64,000 bases of DNA from Halorussus halophilus (GCF_008831545.1 NZ_CP044523.1:2976001-3040000), one strand, 5' to 3'; shown: positions 1 to 11,526, counted from the first letter of the stretch. Made by a program: numbers and translations. The notes: a model not told the origin generated them from the sequence alone.

Positions 1-321
1 CGCGTCGCGCTGGCCCGTGGGTTCGCCGTTGCAGTCGTCGTAGTCCTCCTGCTGTCCTTACTCGTCCTCCTGCTCGGTGGCGTCAGCCAGCAGTGGCTAC
101 TCGCGTACTTCCTCGCGCTCGTGTTCGCGGTGACGGGAGCGGCGGGCATCTGGTACGAGCAGTTTCGAGTCGCGGCGGTGGGAACGCTCGGATTCGGCGT
201 CGGGGCACTGTTGCTGATATCGAGAACTGCGTTCCTCTTCGTTCTCGCGGTCCTGCTGGCCGTTTCGCTCGTCGTCGCGTGGAACGGCCGGGCCCGCGAG
301 CAGTTGAAGAGTCAGAGCTGA
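1..321 (+). CDS. Membrane protein, C-terminal part (5' end outside window)
   Basis: The frame is open from base 1 to a TGA at 319-321, so the gene begins upstream of the window and only about 106 residues are seen. The visible part is strongly hydrophobic with about four membrane-spanning stretches (roughly residues 6-26, 33-49, 57-72 and 75-93) and ends in a short charged tail. Nothing in it identifies a family. It converges on uvrC and the two stop codons overlap by 10 bases. I do not recognise it; a small integral membrane protein is all that can be supported. Confidence 0.7.
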   Translation, partial: RVALARGFAVAVVVVLLLSLLVLLLGGVSQQWLLAYFLALVFAVTGAAGIWYEQFRVAAVGTLGFGVGALLLISRTAFLFVLAVLLAVSLVVAWNGRAREQLKSQS

Positions 322-2084
322 GTCCCGATGGTCTCCGCCGTCTTCTCGCCGACGCCCTCTACCTCGCGCAACTCCGCCACCGAGGCGTCTCGAATCCCCT
401 CCACGCTTCCAAATCTGCGAAGCAACTTCCGGCGCGTCTGCGGGCCGATGCCGGGCACACCGTCTAACTCCGTCGAAACGCCGTCCCGGATGGTCTGGTG
501 GTACTGCACCGCAAAGCGGTGGGCTTCGTCGCGCACTCGCTGTAGCACGTGCAAGTGGTCTGCGTCCTTGGACCAGTCGAATGTGCCGTCTGGCGTCACG
601 ACTAGTTCCTCGGCCTTCGCAAGCCCGATTGCCGGAATCTCCCACCCGGCATCGTCCAGTGCCTCGCGCGCCGCGTCCAGTTGCCCTTCGCCGCCGTCGA
701 TGAGCAGTAGGTCTGGGTCGGGCCGGTCGTCGCGGCCCTCGACCGCTCTGTCGGCGCGCCAGCGAAGCAGGTCGTACATGTTCGCGTAGTCGTCGTTCAC
801 GTCCTCCAGCTTTTTCCGCCGGTAGTCGGCCTTTTCTGGGGTGCCGCCCGCAAAGACGACGTTGCTCCCGACGACGCTCTTGCCTTGGGCGTGGCTCACG
901 TCGAACCCCTCGATTCGGCGGGGAATCGTCGCCAAGTTCAGCGCGTCCCGGAGTCCCGCGAGCGCATCCGGTTCGCCACCGCCGCGCCGGGCGTTCTTCA
1001 GCGCCAAATCGACGAGCGTCGCCTCACGACCTGCTCCCGGCACGCGAACCGCCACGCCCTCGGTTTCGAGCCAGTCCAGCACCTCCTGTTCGTCCGGTCG
1101 CTCCGAGAGCAGTAGGGCGTCGGGCAACTCGCGCTCGGCGTAGTACTGCGGGACGAACGCTGAGACGACGGCCGCAGAGCGCGTGTCGCCGTCCGAATCG
1201 TTCGGTATCGAGACGGCGTGACGCTCACGTTCGACCAGTTGGCCCGATTCGCTGTGCAGACGCGCCACCGTCGCGTCGTCGCCTTCGAGGACGACGCCGA
1301 GTACGTCTACGGCGCGCTCGTCCTGCTGGCTGGCGACGGCTTCGCCCGCGCCGCCGTGGAATCCTTCGACGGCGTCGAGTTTGTCTCGGAGGTTCGCCGC
1401 GCGCTCGAACTCCTGCGATTGAGCGGCCTCTTCCATCTCTCTTCGCAGGGGGTCTGCCAGCACGCCTGTCTCGCCTTCGAAGAATCTGACGACCGACTCC
1501 ACGTCAGCGAGGTATGCGTCCTCGCCGATTTCGCCGGTGCAGGGCGCGGTACAGAGACCGATGTCGTAGTCGAGACACGGCCGGTCGCGATTGGCGAACT
1601 TGTGGTCCGAACAGCCTCGCACACCGTAGGTCTCACGGAGCGCCTTCACGACGACTTCGACCTGTGTCTTCTTCGTGAACGGGCCGAACACGCGCGGGCC
1701 GTCGCTCCCACGGGCGGCTCTGGCTTGGGGGTCGGGGTCTCGCGTTATCTCGATTCTGGGGAATTCGTGGTCGGTCAGTTGGACGAGCGGGTAGGACTTG
1801 TCGTCTTTCAGCCGAACGTTGTAACGGGGCTGAAACCGCTTGATGAGGTTCGCCTCCAGTAGGAGGGCCTGGGTTTCGGTGTCCGTGACGGAGTAGTCGA
1901 TGGCGTCCGCGCGCCGGACCATCCGACGGATGCGGTCGCTCCGCGGGTCGGCGTACGAGCGAACGCGCTCGCGCAACGAGACGGCCTTGCCGACGTAGAG
2001 CGTCGTCTCTCCCTGCTGAAACTGGTAGACCCCGGGGTCCCGCGGTAACGACGATGCGGACTCCCGGACGGCGGCCCCATCCAT
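312..2084 (-). CDS. uvrC: UvrABC system protein C (excinuclease subunit)
   Basis: 590 residues, full length for UvrC. The protein makes both incisions in bacterial-type nucleotide excision repair with UvrA and UvrB. The N-terminal GIY-YIG nuclease domain (about residues 12-95) shows GVYQF and LYVGKA; a cysteine-rich part (GLCTAPC, about 175-185) and a UvrB-binding UVR motif (about 205-240) follow; an RNase H-like nuclease domain (about 385-500, with GFDVSH and LLIDGG) and two C-terminal helix-hairpin-helix units (PGIGPQ and VEGVGEKT) complete it. The system is bacterial in origin but is known to be general in haloarchaea. uvrA and uvrB are not in the window. Confidence 0.97.
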   Translation of the reverse strand: MDGAAVRESASSLPRDPGVYQFQQGETTLYVGKAVSLRERVRSYADPRSDRIRRMVRRADAIDYSVTDTETQALLLEANLIKRFQPRYNVRLKDDKSYPLVQLTDHEFPRIEITRDPDPQARAARGSDGPRVFGPFTKKTQVEVVVKALRETYGVRGCSDHKFANRDRPCLDYDIGLCTAPCTGEIGEDAYLADVESVVRFFEGETGVLADPLRREMEEAAQSQEFERAANLRDKLDAVEGFHGGAGEAVASQQDERAVDVLGVVLEGDDATVARLHSESGQLVERERHAVSIPNDSDGDTRSAAVVSAFVPQYYAERELPDALLLSERPDEQEVLDWLETEGVAVRVPGAGREATLVDLALKNARRGGGEPDALAGLRDALNLATIPRRIEGFDVSHAQGKSVVGSNVVFAGGTPEKADYRRKKLEDVNDDYANMYDLLRWRADRAVEGRDDRPDPDLLLIDGGEGQLDAAREALDDAGWEIPAIGLAKAEELVVTPDGTFDWSKDADHLHVLQRVRDEAHRFAVQYHQTIRDGVSTELDGVPGIGPQTRRKLLRRFGSVEGIRDASVAELREVEGVGEKTAETIGTQL

Positions 2085-2093
2085 CGAGAACAG

Positions 2094-2834
2094 CTAGTCG
2101 GTGCTGGGCTTTGAACCTGTTCCTACGACCGTGCGCAGGCGGCGAGCGATCTGCTCGCCTTCCTCGCCTTCCTGCATCGGCACGCGAATCGGGTCGCGAC
2201 CCGCTCGTTCGATGACCAACTCGTCGGAGCGCGAGGTGTAGTAGAACGCGCCCAGTCCGGCCGCCACGAGCAGCAGTAGTCCGCCGACCAACAGGAGACC
2301 GGTGATGAGGACGGTGAACACAGTCGGGAGCGTGGCCGCGAACTGCGCGATGCCAGCGCCCGGACCCGACTCCGGCGTCTTGATTTCTCCGAGCGTGTTG
2401 AGGATGCCACTGCTCTGGACGACGAAACCGCCGCCGAGGAAGACGACGCCGTACACCGCGGACTTGACGCCCCAACCCGCGTAGGCGTCGCGGCCGCTGG
2501 TCTGGACGTTCGCGTCGAGGACGTTCGGCCGGTCTTCGTGGTCGAACAGTCGGCCGTTGGCGTCGCCGTCGGGGGTGAACACGAGGACACGATGGGTCGT
2601 GACCGCGAGACGCGCACCCTCCATCGTCAACTCCTCTTCGACCTCTTCGCCTTGGAAGAGCATGCTGTCGAGGCGGTCGTCGGTCGCCTGCGACAGTGGG
2701 GACTCAGTCGTCGTCACTGGTTCGCTCGATGACCGCAATAGCGTTCGTGGTCGATTCCCCGTACCCGTGTCGGTGCACTCCCCAGTACACCAGTCTTCGT
2801 GCGTGCCTGCCACCCAGATACTGTCATTCGTCAC
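2094..2834 (-). CDS. PH-like membrane-anchored protein, haloarchaeal
   Basis: 246 residues from ATG 2834, or 207 from GTG 2717. About residues 58-95 look like the start of a bacterial PH-like domain (MLFQGEEV, then a beta-strand segment with VTTHRVLVFT). Two long hydrophobic segments follow (about 123-142 and 165-198), then a second strand-rich segment (SDELVIERAG). The split PH-TM-TM-PH arrangement suggests a small membrane sensor or scaffold; no catalytic residues are seen. A TTAAG box centred near 2860 fits a leaderless start at 2834, but the first 39 residues have weaker third-position GC and two cysteines, so 2717 remains possible. The gene lies 9 bases upstream of uvrC on the same strand. 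Confidence 0.6.
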   Translation of the reverse strand: MTNDSIWVAGTHEDWCTGECTDTGTGNRPRTLLRSSSEPVTTTESPLSQATDDRLDSMLFQGEEVEEELTMEGARLAVTTHRVLVFTPDGDANGRLFDHEDRPNVLDANVQTSGRDAYAGWGVKSAVYGVVFLGGGFVVQSSGILNTLGEIKTPESGPGAGIAQFAATLPTVFTVLITGLLLVGGLLLLVAAGLGAFYYTSRSDELVIERAGRDPIRVPMQEGEEGEQIARRLRTVVGTGSKPSTD

Positions 2835-2902
2835 ACCGATACGCTCCTTTCCTTCTTAACACTACTGGCAGTATTGGGAAAGTGTGATTACCATCTTACA
2901 GA

Positions 2903-2915
2903 CTAAAAAATAAAC
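2903..2915 (+). promoter_or_regulatory. TATA-like box upstream of the 2931 gene
   Basis: An AT run (CTAAAAAATAAAC) in GC-rich surroundings sits about 26 nt before the ATG at 2931, the usual distance for a leaderless haloarchaeal transcript. It supports the upstream start of the following small gene. Confidence 0.5.
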
Positions 2916-2930
2916 TGAGAGGACGGTTAG

Positions 2931-3263
2931 ATGCCAATTTCCGGCCACACGGGACGAACCAACGGGATTCAACAGCCTACCGACGAAATGGTCTGTATGG
3001 ACGACACCGACGTGCGACTCTGGCTCGTCGAGCGAACGTACACCGACAAGGGACTGGTCACGCTCGTGTACGCGACTACGGATGGCGAACGCCGCCTCCA
3101 GCAACAGCGGTCGATGAACATGCTTCAGCAAGTGGACGTGACAGCAGGTATCGACGCCGACCCGGAAAGCTTAGAGGCTGTAGACGACGAAGAGGTGCGG
3201 GAACGCTACGCCGACGAAGCCAGAGAGATGGCAAACAGATACGACCCAGACGACGCGGTGTGA
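2931..3263 (+). CDS. Hypothetical haloarchaeal protein
   Basis: 110 residues from ATG 2931, or 88 from ATG 2997. The core from residue 23 (MDDTDVRLWLVERTY) reads as a strand-rich small domain, followed by an acidic helical C-terminus. No signal peptide, membrane segment, metal ligand or known motif is visible. The composition is typical of acidic haloarchaeal proteins, so the gene looks real. The promoter position favours 2931, while the more protein-like segment begins at 2997. It stands alone before the ABC transporter genes. Function unknown. Confidence 0.6.
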   Translation: MPISGHTGRTNGIQQPTDEMVCMDDTDVRLWLVERTYTDKGLVTLVYATTDGERRLQQQRSMNMLQQVDVTAGIDADPESLEAVDDEEVRERYADEAREMANRYDPDDAV

Positions 3264-3325
3264 GCCGTTTTTCCGTTCGAACGTCGCTGGAAATCCTTCC
3301 TGACGCGACACGATAAGGACAAGCC

Positions 3326-3333
3326 TTTACGTA
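3326..3333 (+). promoter_or_regulatory. TATA-like box of the ABC exporter operon
   Basis: TTTACGTA lies 27-30 nt upstream of the ATG at 3356, which fits a leaderless transcript for the two-gene ABC operon. Confidence 0.5.
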
Positions 3334-3355
3334 GGGTGAGGCAAAAGCGGCGCAT

Positions 3356-4276
3356 ATGACCGCGATAGAACTGGACGGGGTACACAAACGGTACGGCGAC
3401 GTCGTCGCCGTCAACGACCTCTCCTTCACGGTCGAAGAAGGCGAGGTGTTCGGCTTCCTCGGCCCCAACGGCGCGGGCAAGTCCACGACCATCAACATGC
3501 TGCTGGACTTCGTCCGGCCGACGGAAGGCGAGGTGCGCGTGCTCGACCACGACGCTCACGACGAGAGCGTCGCGGTGCGAGAACGACTCGGCGTCCTCCC
3601 GGAGGGCTTCTCCGTGTACGACCGACTGACCGGTCGCCAACACTTGGAGTTCGCCATCGAGTCGAAGGAAGCAGACGACGACCCGGACGCACTCTTGGAA
3701 CGTGTCGGCCTCACGGGCGACGGCGACCGGAAAGCTGGCGGGTACTCGAAGGGGATGGCTCAACGGCTCGTCCTCGCGATGTCGCTGGTCGGCGACCCCG
3801 ACCTCCTGATTCTGGACGAACCCTCGACCGGACTGGACCCGGCGGGCGCGCGCCAGATGCGCGACATCGTGAGAGAAGAGGCCGACCGCGGTGCGACGGT
3901 GTTCTTCTCCAGCCACATCCTCGGACAGGTCGAGTCGGTCTGTGACCGCGTCGGCATCATGCGCGACGGCGAACTCGTCGCCGAGGACTCCATCGAAGGA
4001 CTCCGCGACGCGACGAGCGCCGACACTGTGATGCGCGTGACCGTCAGCGACGTGACCGAGGACGCGCTTCAGCAGGTCCGGGACCTCGACGGCGTCTCGG
4101 AAGTGGCCCAAAGCGGCGACACGCTTCGGGTCTCCTGCGAAGGCGACCAGAAGACCACCGTCCTCTCGACGCTGGAAGACGCAGGCGTCACTGTCGAGGA
4201 CTTCGAGACGAAGGAAGCCTCCCTCGAAGACCTGTTCATGGCCTACACGACCGACCGAGAGGAGGTGCCAGCATGA
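3356..4276 (+). CDS. ABC transporter ATP-binding protein
   Basis: 306 residues. This is the nucleotide-binding subunit of an ABC-2 type exporter. Walker A (GPNGAGKST, 36-44), the ABC signature around SKGMAQ (131-136), Walker B (LLILDEP, 150-156), D-loop (STGLDP) and H-loop (FFSSH) are intact, so it should hydrolyse ATP. The C-terminal about 90 residues form the extra domain common in CcmA/NatA/NosF-like subunits. Its stop overlaps the permease start (ATGA, 4273-4276), which points to coupled translation. The substrate cannot be read from sequence; drugs, lipids, Cu-site assembly factors and Na+ are all known for this class. Confidence 0.93.
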   Translation: MTAIELDGVHKRYGDVVAVNDLSFTVEEGEVFGFLGPNGAGKSTTINMLLDFVRPTEGEVRVLDHDAHDESVAVRERLGVLPEGFSVYDRLTGRQHLEFAIESKEADDDPDALLERVGLTGDGDRKAGGYSKGMAQRLVLAMSLVGDPDLLILDEPSTGLDPAGARQMRDIVREEADRGATVFFSSHILGQVESVCDRVGIMRDGELVAEDSIEGLRDATSADTVMRVTVSDVTEDALQQVRDLDGVSEVAQSGDTLRVSCEGDQKTTVLSTLEDAGVTVEDFETKEASLEDLFMAYTTDREEVPA

Positions 4277-5163
4277 GTTGGCAAGCAGTCGCTCGGAAGG
4301 ACTTCCAAGACTCGATTCGCTCGAAGTGGCTGTGGGCGTTGACAGTGCTGTTCGTCGGAATATTCGCACTCCCACTGTTCCTGCTGTTCTACTTAGAGAT
4401 GGGTACCGCACCGTCGCAGGGCCAAAGCGGAACCTCGGACGTGTTCATCTACCTGATGAAACAGGGAACGTCCATCCTCATTCCGCTCATCTCCATCGTG
4501 ATGGCGTACGCGGCAATCACCCGCGAACGAGCGTCTGGCTCGCTCAAACTCCTGCTCTCGCTCCCACACTCCCGCGAAGACGTAGTGTTTGGCAAAGTGT
4601 TGGGCCGCGGCGCAGTCCTAACCGTGCCGATCATCATCGGGTTCGTCGTCGCCGCGTTCCTACTGCTGTTCACCTCGCTGTCGTTCAAGTTCGTGAACTT
4701 CCTGCTGTTCGGGATACTGACGGTGCTCCTCGGCGTCGTGTTCGTGGGGTTGTCGGTCGGTATCTCAGCGGCGGCAGAGAGCAACGAACTTGCGATCATC
4801 CCATCGATTGGCTTGTTCTTCTGGTTCGTCGTCCTCTGGAATTCCTTCGCCAATCAGGTCGTGAACGCACTGACCAAGTACGCTGGACTGGGTACGGAAG
4901 GGAAGTATCAGGCGCTACTGTTCATCAAGTTGATGAACCCGACGCAGGCGTACAAGACGCTCGTCGATACAGTCTTGATGGAGTCTGCGTTCCAGTCGCG
5001 ACTACTCATGTTCGGCCTCTTCAACCGACAGAAAGCCGCACAGGTACTCGGCGAGTCGCTTCCGGTTTTCCTGTCGAACGCGTTCGTCGTCATCTACCTC
5101 CTCTTCTGGCTGTTCGTGCCAGTCGCAGTCGGCTACTGGGCGTTCGACCAAGCAGACCTGTAG
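4273..5163 (+). CDS. ABC-2 type transporter permease
   Basis: 296 residues with about six membrane helices: a first at about 17-42, a long loop, then helices from about 72 onward and a last one at the C-terminus ending in WAFDQADL. The motif around residues 78-95 (ITRERASGSLKLLLS) is typical of NosY/ABC-2 permeases just after the second helix. It forms the membrane half of the exporter with the upstream ATPase, whose stop it overlaps by 4 bases. It ends 8 bases from the convergent ligA stop. Confidence 0.9.
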   Translation: MSWQAVARKDFQDSIRSKWLWALTVLFVGIFALPLFLLFYLEMGTAPSQGQSGTSDVFIYLMKQGTSILIPLISIVMAYAAITRERASGSLKLLLSLPHSREDVVFGKVLGRGAVLTVPIIIGFVVAAFLLLFTSLSFKFVNFLLFGILTVLLGVVFVGLSVGISAAAESNELAIIPSIGLFFWFVVLWNSFANQVVNALTKYAGLGTEGKYQALLFIKLMNPTQAYKTLVDTVLMESAFQSRLLMFGLFNRQKAAQVLGESLPVFLSNAFVVIYLLFWLFVPVAVGYWAFDQADL

Positions 5164-5171
5164 GACGAGTC

Positions 5172-7253
<2,082 letters not shown>

Positions 7254-7303
7254 TCAGCGCAAGCACTGGTGGGCGATAAAACGACGGGGAGACAGTGGCA
7301 AGC

Positions 7304-7906
7304 TCACCACGATACCCGATAGACGCACTCGGCGTCGCCCTCGGTACGGCACGTCTCGCCCGATTCCGTGACCGAGACGGTGGTCTCGTTCTCGCCGTAC
7401 CACTCGGCGACGCCAGCGACGACGCCGCGGTCCAGCGCGCAGGGATAGGGATTCTTGCAGAAGACCCGTCCCGCCGACGCGGCGACCTGCTCGAAGTCGT
7501 AGTAGCCGACGTCGCCCCCGCGGTGACTGTCCTGGTAGGTCTCGTTGAGTAGTCCGAGACCGTCTTCGGCCGTCGCGACTTCGCGGGGCCAATCGACGTT
7601 CCGCGGTATCTGCTCGCCGACGGTCGTCACGACTTGCGGACCAGCAGACTGGACGATGGCGTCGAGCGCGTGGAGATACGCCCGCTGGGAGTACCACTCG
7701 TCAGGTCTCGGGTCGTCGATGCCTTCCTCGGCGAGTGCGGCCTCCATCCGCGACTGGTAGGCAGTCGAGAGTTCGCCAGCGGCCCGGAGGACCGCGTCCA
7801 CGACGTCCCCTCTGACTTCGACGCCCGATTCGAACGGTTCACACCGGCCCATCGCATCCATATGCTCACTCGAAGGGTATACTTTGACTGGTTGAGGTAA
7901 CGACAT
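7304..7906 (-). CDS. V4R-like (4-vinyl reductase fold) domain protein
   Basis: 200 residues, soluble. The C-terminal half resembles V4R sensor domains: a CALDRGVVAGVAEWYG helix, a strand, then C-x(5)-GDAECVYRV at the end, where the Cys and GDxxC are the family hallmark for small-molecule or metal binding. The N-terminal half (about 1-120) is helical and unfamiliar. There is no DNA-binding, kinase or membrane segment, so it would be a stand-alone sensor or hydrophobic-ligand protein. A start at 7906 (MSLPQPVKVYP) is used; M16 and M19 are alternatives. Neighbours give no functional hint. The V4R assignment rests on the C-terminal motif only. Confidence 0.6.
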   Translation of the reverse strand: MSLPQPVKVYPSSEHMDAMGRCEPFESGVEVRGDVVDAVLRAAGELSTAYQSRMEAALAEEGIDDPRPDEWYSQRAYLHALDAIVQSAGPQVVTTVGEQIPRNVDWPREVATAEDGLGLLNETYQDSHRGGDVGYYDFEQVAASAGRVFCKNPYPCALDRGVVAGVAEWYGENETTVSVTESGETCRTEGDAECVYRVSW

Positions 7907-7994
7907 CCGGAACCATTCAATATTATTGTTCTAACTGAAAAGGAAGTGAGTAGCAACGACTAAGACGGGTGCGTGATACCCACCCAGAGAGTTC

Positions 7995-8720
7995 ATGGCA
8001 CGCGAGCGCGACCCTCGGCTACGCGAGGAGTACGTACACACAGAATCCGGACTTGCTAGCGACGTGACGCTGGTCGGCGTCGTTCACGACCACCCCGCGA
8101 GCGTCTACCGGACGCAGAAAATCGTCCGAGAGCGCGACCCCGAAGTCGTCGCGCTCGAAGCACCGCCGCTCGCGGTGCCGCTGTACGAGACGTACGCCCG
8201 GAATTCCAGTAGCGAGACACCAGCATTCGGCGGCGAGATGAGCGCGGCCGCTTGCGCGGCCGCCGAAGCCGAAGCGAACGTGGTCGGCATCGACGCGCCG
8301 ACTGGAGCGTTTCTCGCTCGACTCGCTCGGAACTGCTGGGACGAACGTGCCTCGACGACGACCGTTCGACGCGTCCTCTCGGGAGTCGGTTCGGTGACGC
8401 GCCACGCGCTCGTCTGCCGGATGGCCGCCGCCGTCGCCACTCGAACTGGCCTCCGCGTCGAGGTCGATTCACCGGTCAAGCACGACTGCGATTCGACCGA
8501 CTCTCCCGACGTGCAGGCCCGCGACGAACGCAAGCAGGCAGAACAGACCCAATCGCTACTGCGCGCGTTCGACACCCCGGAACCGATTCGACTCAGAGAC
8601 GACACTCGCGAGCAACACATGGCGACGCGACTGGCCTCGCTCCGCGAGCGCGGACCCGTCGTCGCAGTCGTCGGACTCGACCATCTCGACGGTATCACGG
8701 CGCGACTATGCGAAAAATGA
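7995..8720 (+). CDS. TraB/PrgY (Tiki superfamily)-like protein, short form
   Basis: 241 residues. It opens with LVGVVHDHPAS, then a helix and EVVALEAPP, as in TraB/PrgY proteins (usually GTAHVS followed by VVAVEL). A middle GEMSAAACAA segment and NVVGIDAP resemble the conserved glutamate region, and the end has REQHMATRL followed by VVAVVGLDHLDGI, the family's DR-x-MA and VVGxGHxxGI counterparts. The archaeal family often carries C-terminal membrane helices; this copy ends right after the soluble domain. The Tiki superfamily includes peptidase-like proteins; activity here is inferred. ATG 7995 follows an intergenic gap divergent from the V4R gene. Confidence 0.7.
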   Translation: MARERDPRLREEYVHTESGLASDVTLVGVVHDHPASVYRTQKIVRERDPEVVALEAPPLAVPLYETYARNSSSETPAFGGEMSAAACAAAEAEANVVGIDAPTGAFLARLARNCWDERASTTTVRRVLSGVGSVTRHALVCRMAAAVATRTGLRVEVDSPVKHDCDSTDSPDVQARDERKQAEQTQSLLRAFDTPEPIRLRDDTREQHMATRLASLRERGPVVAVVGLDHLDGITARLCEK

Positions 8721-8738
8721 GCGCAAGTGACTCTCCGT

Positions 8739-8975
8739 TCAGAGGTCGTCTCGCAGACGAACCTCGTCGTCGGTGACGGTATCGACGCGACTTTCCTGCA
8801 ACGGATACGTATCCTCGTCGCGGTCGCCCCAGTCGAGCGTCGCCTTGATTCGGTCGGTGATGCCGGGGTCGGGGTCCACGTACGCGGTGCCGTGCTCGAC
8901 CTCGGTAATCATACCCACTTTCTCGTCCCCCATGACGACAGATTTGCCTTCGTCGTCGTCGGTGAAATTCACCAT
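8739..8975 (-). CDS. PRC-barrel-like small protein
   Basis: 78 residues, very acidic. It has the short-strand pattern of a single PRC barrel (GKSVVMGDEKVGMITEVE, then AYVDPDP), as in many stand-alone haloarchaeal PRC-barrel proteins that bind RNA, photosystem or division partners elsewhere. No catalytic site is expected. The start at 8975 (MVNFTDDDEG) is the only sensible one. It is convergent with the TraB-like gene and divergent from the aminotransferase. Confidence 0.6.
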   Translation of the reverse strand: MVNFTDDDEGKSVVMGDEKVGMITEVEHGTAYVDPDPGITDRIKATLDWGDRDEDTYPLQESRVDTVTDDEVRLRDDL

Positions 8976-9097
8976 GGCACCAGCAGTACAAGCAGGACGT
9001 AGATTACGCTGTTGCCTGCCTACGCGTGGTCAAAGACACCCTACGGCTGTGGGCAAGCACGCCCTACGACCGTGGCGGCATTTGCGACGACCCGCGT

Positions 9098-9105
9098 ACT
9101 TAAGC
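9098..9105 (+). promoter_or_regulatory. TATA-like box of the PLP aminotransferase gene
   Basis: ACTTAAGC is centred about 28 nt upstream of ATG 9129. This decides for the 9129 start over the in-frame codons further upstream, whose translation is not protein-like. Confidence 0.5.
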
Positions 9106-9128
9106 CGACGGCGACGAACAGTGGACGC

Positions 9129-10298
9129 ATGCGCGAGGACTTTCTCCTCTTGAATCCGGGTCCGGTCCCCGTCACGCGCGAGGTGCGAAAAGCGATGAGC
9201 GAACCGATGGTCTCGCACCGTTCTGCGGAGTTCGAGGCCGTCTACGAGCGAGCGCAAGACGCGCTCGACTACGTGTTCACCGAATCGACACTCGACGGCG
9301 CTTCGACCGCGAGCGACGGCACGAGCCTCATCTTCAACGGCACCGCGACGATGGCGATGGAAGCCGCAGTAGCGAATCTCGTCGGCGACGGTGGGAACGT
9401 CGTCCCACTCGTCAACGGCAAGTTCGGTCGTCGGTTCAAACGTATCGCCGACCGGTACGCCTCCGTGGACCCCGTGGAGGCCACGTGGGGCCACTCCATC
9501 GACCTCGAAGCAGTCGAGGAGGCCGTGGACGACGACACCGACGTGGTGACGATGGTCCACAACGAGACGAGTACCGGCCTGCTCAATCCGGTCGAAGCAG
9601 TCGGCGAAATTGCCAAGGAACACGACGCCACGTTCGTCGTGGACGGCGTGACCTCCATCGGCGGCGACGAGTTTCGCATCGACGACTGGAACGTAGACGT
9701 GGCGGTCACGGACGCCCAGAAGTGTCTCGCGGCCCCGCCGGGCACCTCCGCGATGTACGCCACCGAGCGCGCCCAAGAGCGCTTCGACGGCGACAGCGCG
9801 CCGTTCTACGAGGACTTAGACTGGCACCTGCGGAAGGCCGACTCCCACCAGACGCCGTTCACGAGCGCAGTACCGCTCTTTCGGGGACTGGCTCTCGCCG
9901 TCGAAGACATCGCCGAGGAGACGATGCCCGCCCGCATCGAGCGCCACCGCAACCAATCGCAAGCGTTCCGCGACGGCTTCACCGCGATGGGACTGGAGAT
10001 GTTCCCCGAGCGCAACGACGCGACTGAGTTCTCGAACACGCTCACGGCCATCTCCCTGCCCGCAGACGTGCGCGAGAACCCCGAGGACTTCTTCGACGCC
10101 GTGGACGACCGGGGCGTTTCGATTAGTGGTGGACAGGCCCACCTCGGCGGCGAAATCTTCCGCGTGAGCAACATGGGCCACCTCTCCTCGGAGCAGATTC
10201 TGCGCGGCGTGCGTACGATTGGTGAGGCCTTCGAAGAGGTCGGTGCAGACGTAGACAGAGAAGTAGGCGTCGAGGCGGCGCGCGAGACGTTACGCTGA
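9129..10298 (+). CDS. Class V PLP-dependent aminotransferase (serine-pyruvate/alanine-glyoxylate type)
   Basis: 389 residues from ATG 9129 (MREDFLLLNPGPVPV). LNPGPVPV near the N-terminus and the aminotransferase class V core are clear. The PLP Schiff-base lysine is K198 in VTDAQKCLAAPPG; the SIGGDEFRIDDW segment just before it holds the cofactor-contacting aspartate region. The family interconverts alanine/serine and glyoxylate/pyruvate; one archaeal branch acts on phosphoserine or phosphohydroxypyruvate, so a role in serine or glyoxylate metabolism is plausible but the substrate cannot be fixed. It is monocistronic with a leaderless promoter and converges on the MFS gene. Confidence 0.9.
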   Translation: MREDFLLLNPGPVPVTREVRKAMSEPMVSHRSAEFEAVYERAQDALDYVFTESTLDGASTASDGTSLIFNGTATMAMEAAVANLVGDGGNVVPLVNGKFGRRFKRIADRYASVDPVEATWGHSIDLEAVEEAVDDDTDVVTMVHNETSTGLLNPVEAVGEIAKEHDATFVVDGVTSIGGDEFRIDDWNVDVAVTDAQKCLAAPPGTSAMYATERAQERFDGDSAPFYEDLDWHLRKADSHQTPFTSAVPLFRGLALAVEDIAEETMPARIERHRNQSQAFRDGFTAMGLEMFPERNDATEFSNTLTAISLPADVRENPEDFFDAVDDRGVSISGGQAHLGGEIFRVSNMGHLSSEQILRGVRTIGEAFEEVGADVDREVGVEAARETLR

Positions 10299-10317
10299 GT
10301 ACCTTCCGAACTCCCGG

Positions 10318-11526
10318 TTACCGCCCGAACACCGCTCCTTCTCCCCGTTCTCCGAGGTCGAACTTGAAGAACGCCGGAATCGAGACGAGTGCAATCGCTG
10401 TCTCTAACGCACCAGCGACGACGAACGCCGCGAAGAAGCCCATTTCGTCTGCGACAGTTCCCCCAATCACGATTCCCGCCAGAAAGCCGAGACTCCCGAA
10501 GATGTTGAACCCGGCCATCGCGGTGCCTCTTCCTTCCTCGGTCGCTAAGTCGGTGACGAGCGCCATCGTTGCCGGAGCCATCAGCGCGCCGATGACGCCG
10601 ACCACGACCATCGCCGCGCCAGCAGTCGTGACGGTGGGCGCGAGTCCAACGCCGACGACGGCGAGGCCGTATAGCGCCGACCCGACGACGATGGGGACCG
10701 TGCGGCCGACTCTGTCCGAGAGGACGCCGAACGGATACTGGAGCAGGGCGAACGGCGCGAAGAAGAGGCCGAGCATCATACCGGTCGTTCCGGCGTCGAG
10801 ACCGAACCCGGCCTCTGACTGGAAGTAGACGGTGCCGACGAGAGCGAAGAAGCCCGCCGTGAAGCGGTCGATGAAGCCGAAGACGTACGGCACGCCGAGC
10901 GTCGGTTGGTCGGCGAGCGTCGCCAGTGCTTCGCGGACTCGACGCTCTGCGGTGCTGGGCGCGCGGTCCGAAAGTAGGGGCGTGAGCGTGGCGACGCAGA
11001 GTAGGAGGACGCCAGCGACGTAGAGCGGGACGAGAGGGCCGACGCCGTACAGTTGGCCGCCGAGCGGCGCGCCGACGGCCGTCCCGAGGCCGATGGCGAT
11101 GCCCGCCGCGCCCATGTTCTTGCCGTGGCCGCCCTCCAAGTCCATCAGCATCGTCATCGCCAGCGAGAACGCGCCGATTGTCATCGCACCCTGAAAGACG
11201 CGAATGGCGAGGACGGCACCGAACGACAGCGAAAACGCTTCCGGGAGGAGCGCGAGCGCGAAGTAACCGACAGCGCCACCGAGCGCACCCGCCGCGATGA
11301 ACGGCCCGCGCTTGCCGAAACTGTCGCTGGCGGCACCCCAGAGACCGGCGCAGACGACGAACGCGGCGAACTCGGCCGCGAGGAACCACATGCTCGCGTC
11401 GAGCGTCGTCGTCGCGCCGACCGCACTCACGAGGTCCGGGACGCCGGGGTAGAGCAACACCTGCGCCAGCAAGACAGCGAACACCGCCGTGGCGAGTATC
11501 GGTCTGTCGCGTCCGGAGGAAGTCAC
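10318..11526 (-). CDS. Major facilitator superfamily transporter
   Basis: 402 residues with 12 predicted membrane helices in two halves. After helix 2 comes GAASDSFGKRGPF, the loop 2-3 signature of drug/sugar MFS carriers; a second copy (GVLSDRVGRTVPI) appears after helix 8. The pattern matches multidrug or small-solute H+ antiporters, but the substrate is unknown. The start at 11526 (MTSSGRDRPIL) gives a short cytoplasmic tail. It follows the S66 peptidase gene by about 50 bases on the same strand, so the two could be co-transcribed. Confidence 0.9.
   Translation of the reverse strand: MTSSGRDRPILATAVFAVLLAQVLLYPGVPDLVSAVGATTTLDASMWFLAAEFAAFVVCAGLWGAASDSFGKRGPFIAAGALGGAVGYFALALLPEAFSLSFGAVLAIRVFQGAMTIGAFSLAMTMLMDLEGGHGKNMGAAGIAIGLGTAVGAPLGGQLYGVGPLVPLYVAGVLLLCVATLTPLLSDRAPSTAERRVREALATLADQPTLGVPYVFGFIDRFTAGFFALVGTVYFQSEAGFGLDAGTTGMMLGLFFAPFALLQYPFGVLSDRVGRTVPIVVGSALYGLAVVGVGLAPTVTTAGAAMVVVGVIGALMAPATMALVTDLATEEGRGTAMAGFNIFGSLGFLAGIVIGGTVADEMGFFAAFVVAGALETAIALVSIPAFFKFDLGERGEGAVFGR

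Noticed and set aside
3206-4411. 401-residue minus-strand frame over the ABC transporter genes
   Set aside because: It shadows a certain ATP-binding gene and has no domain of its own.
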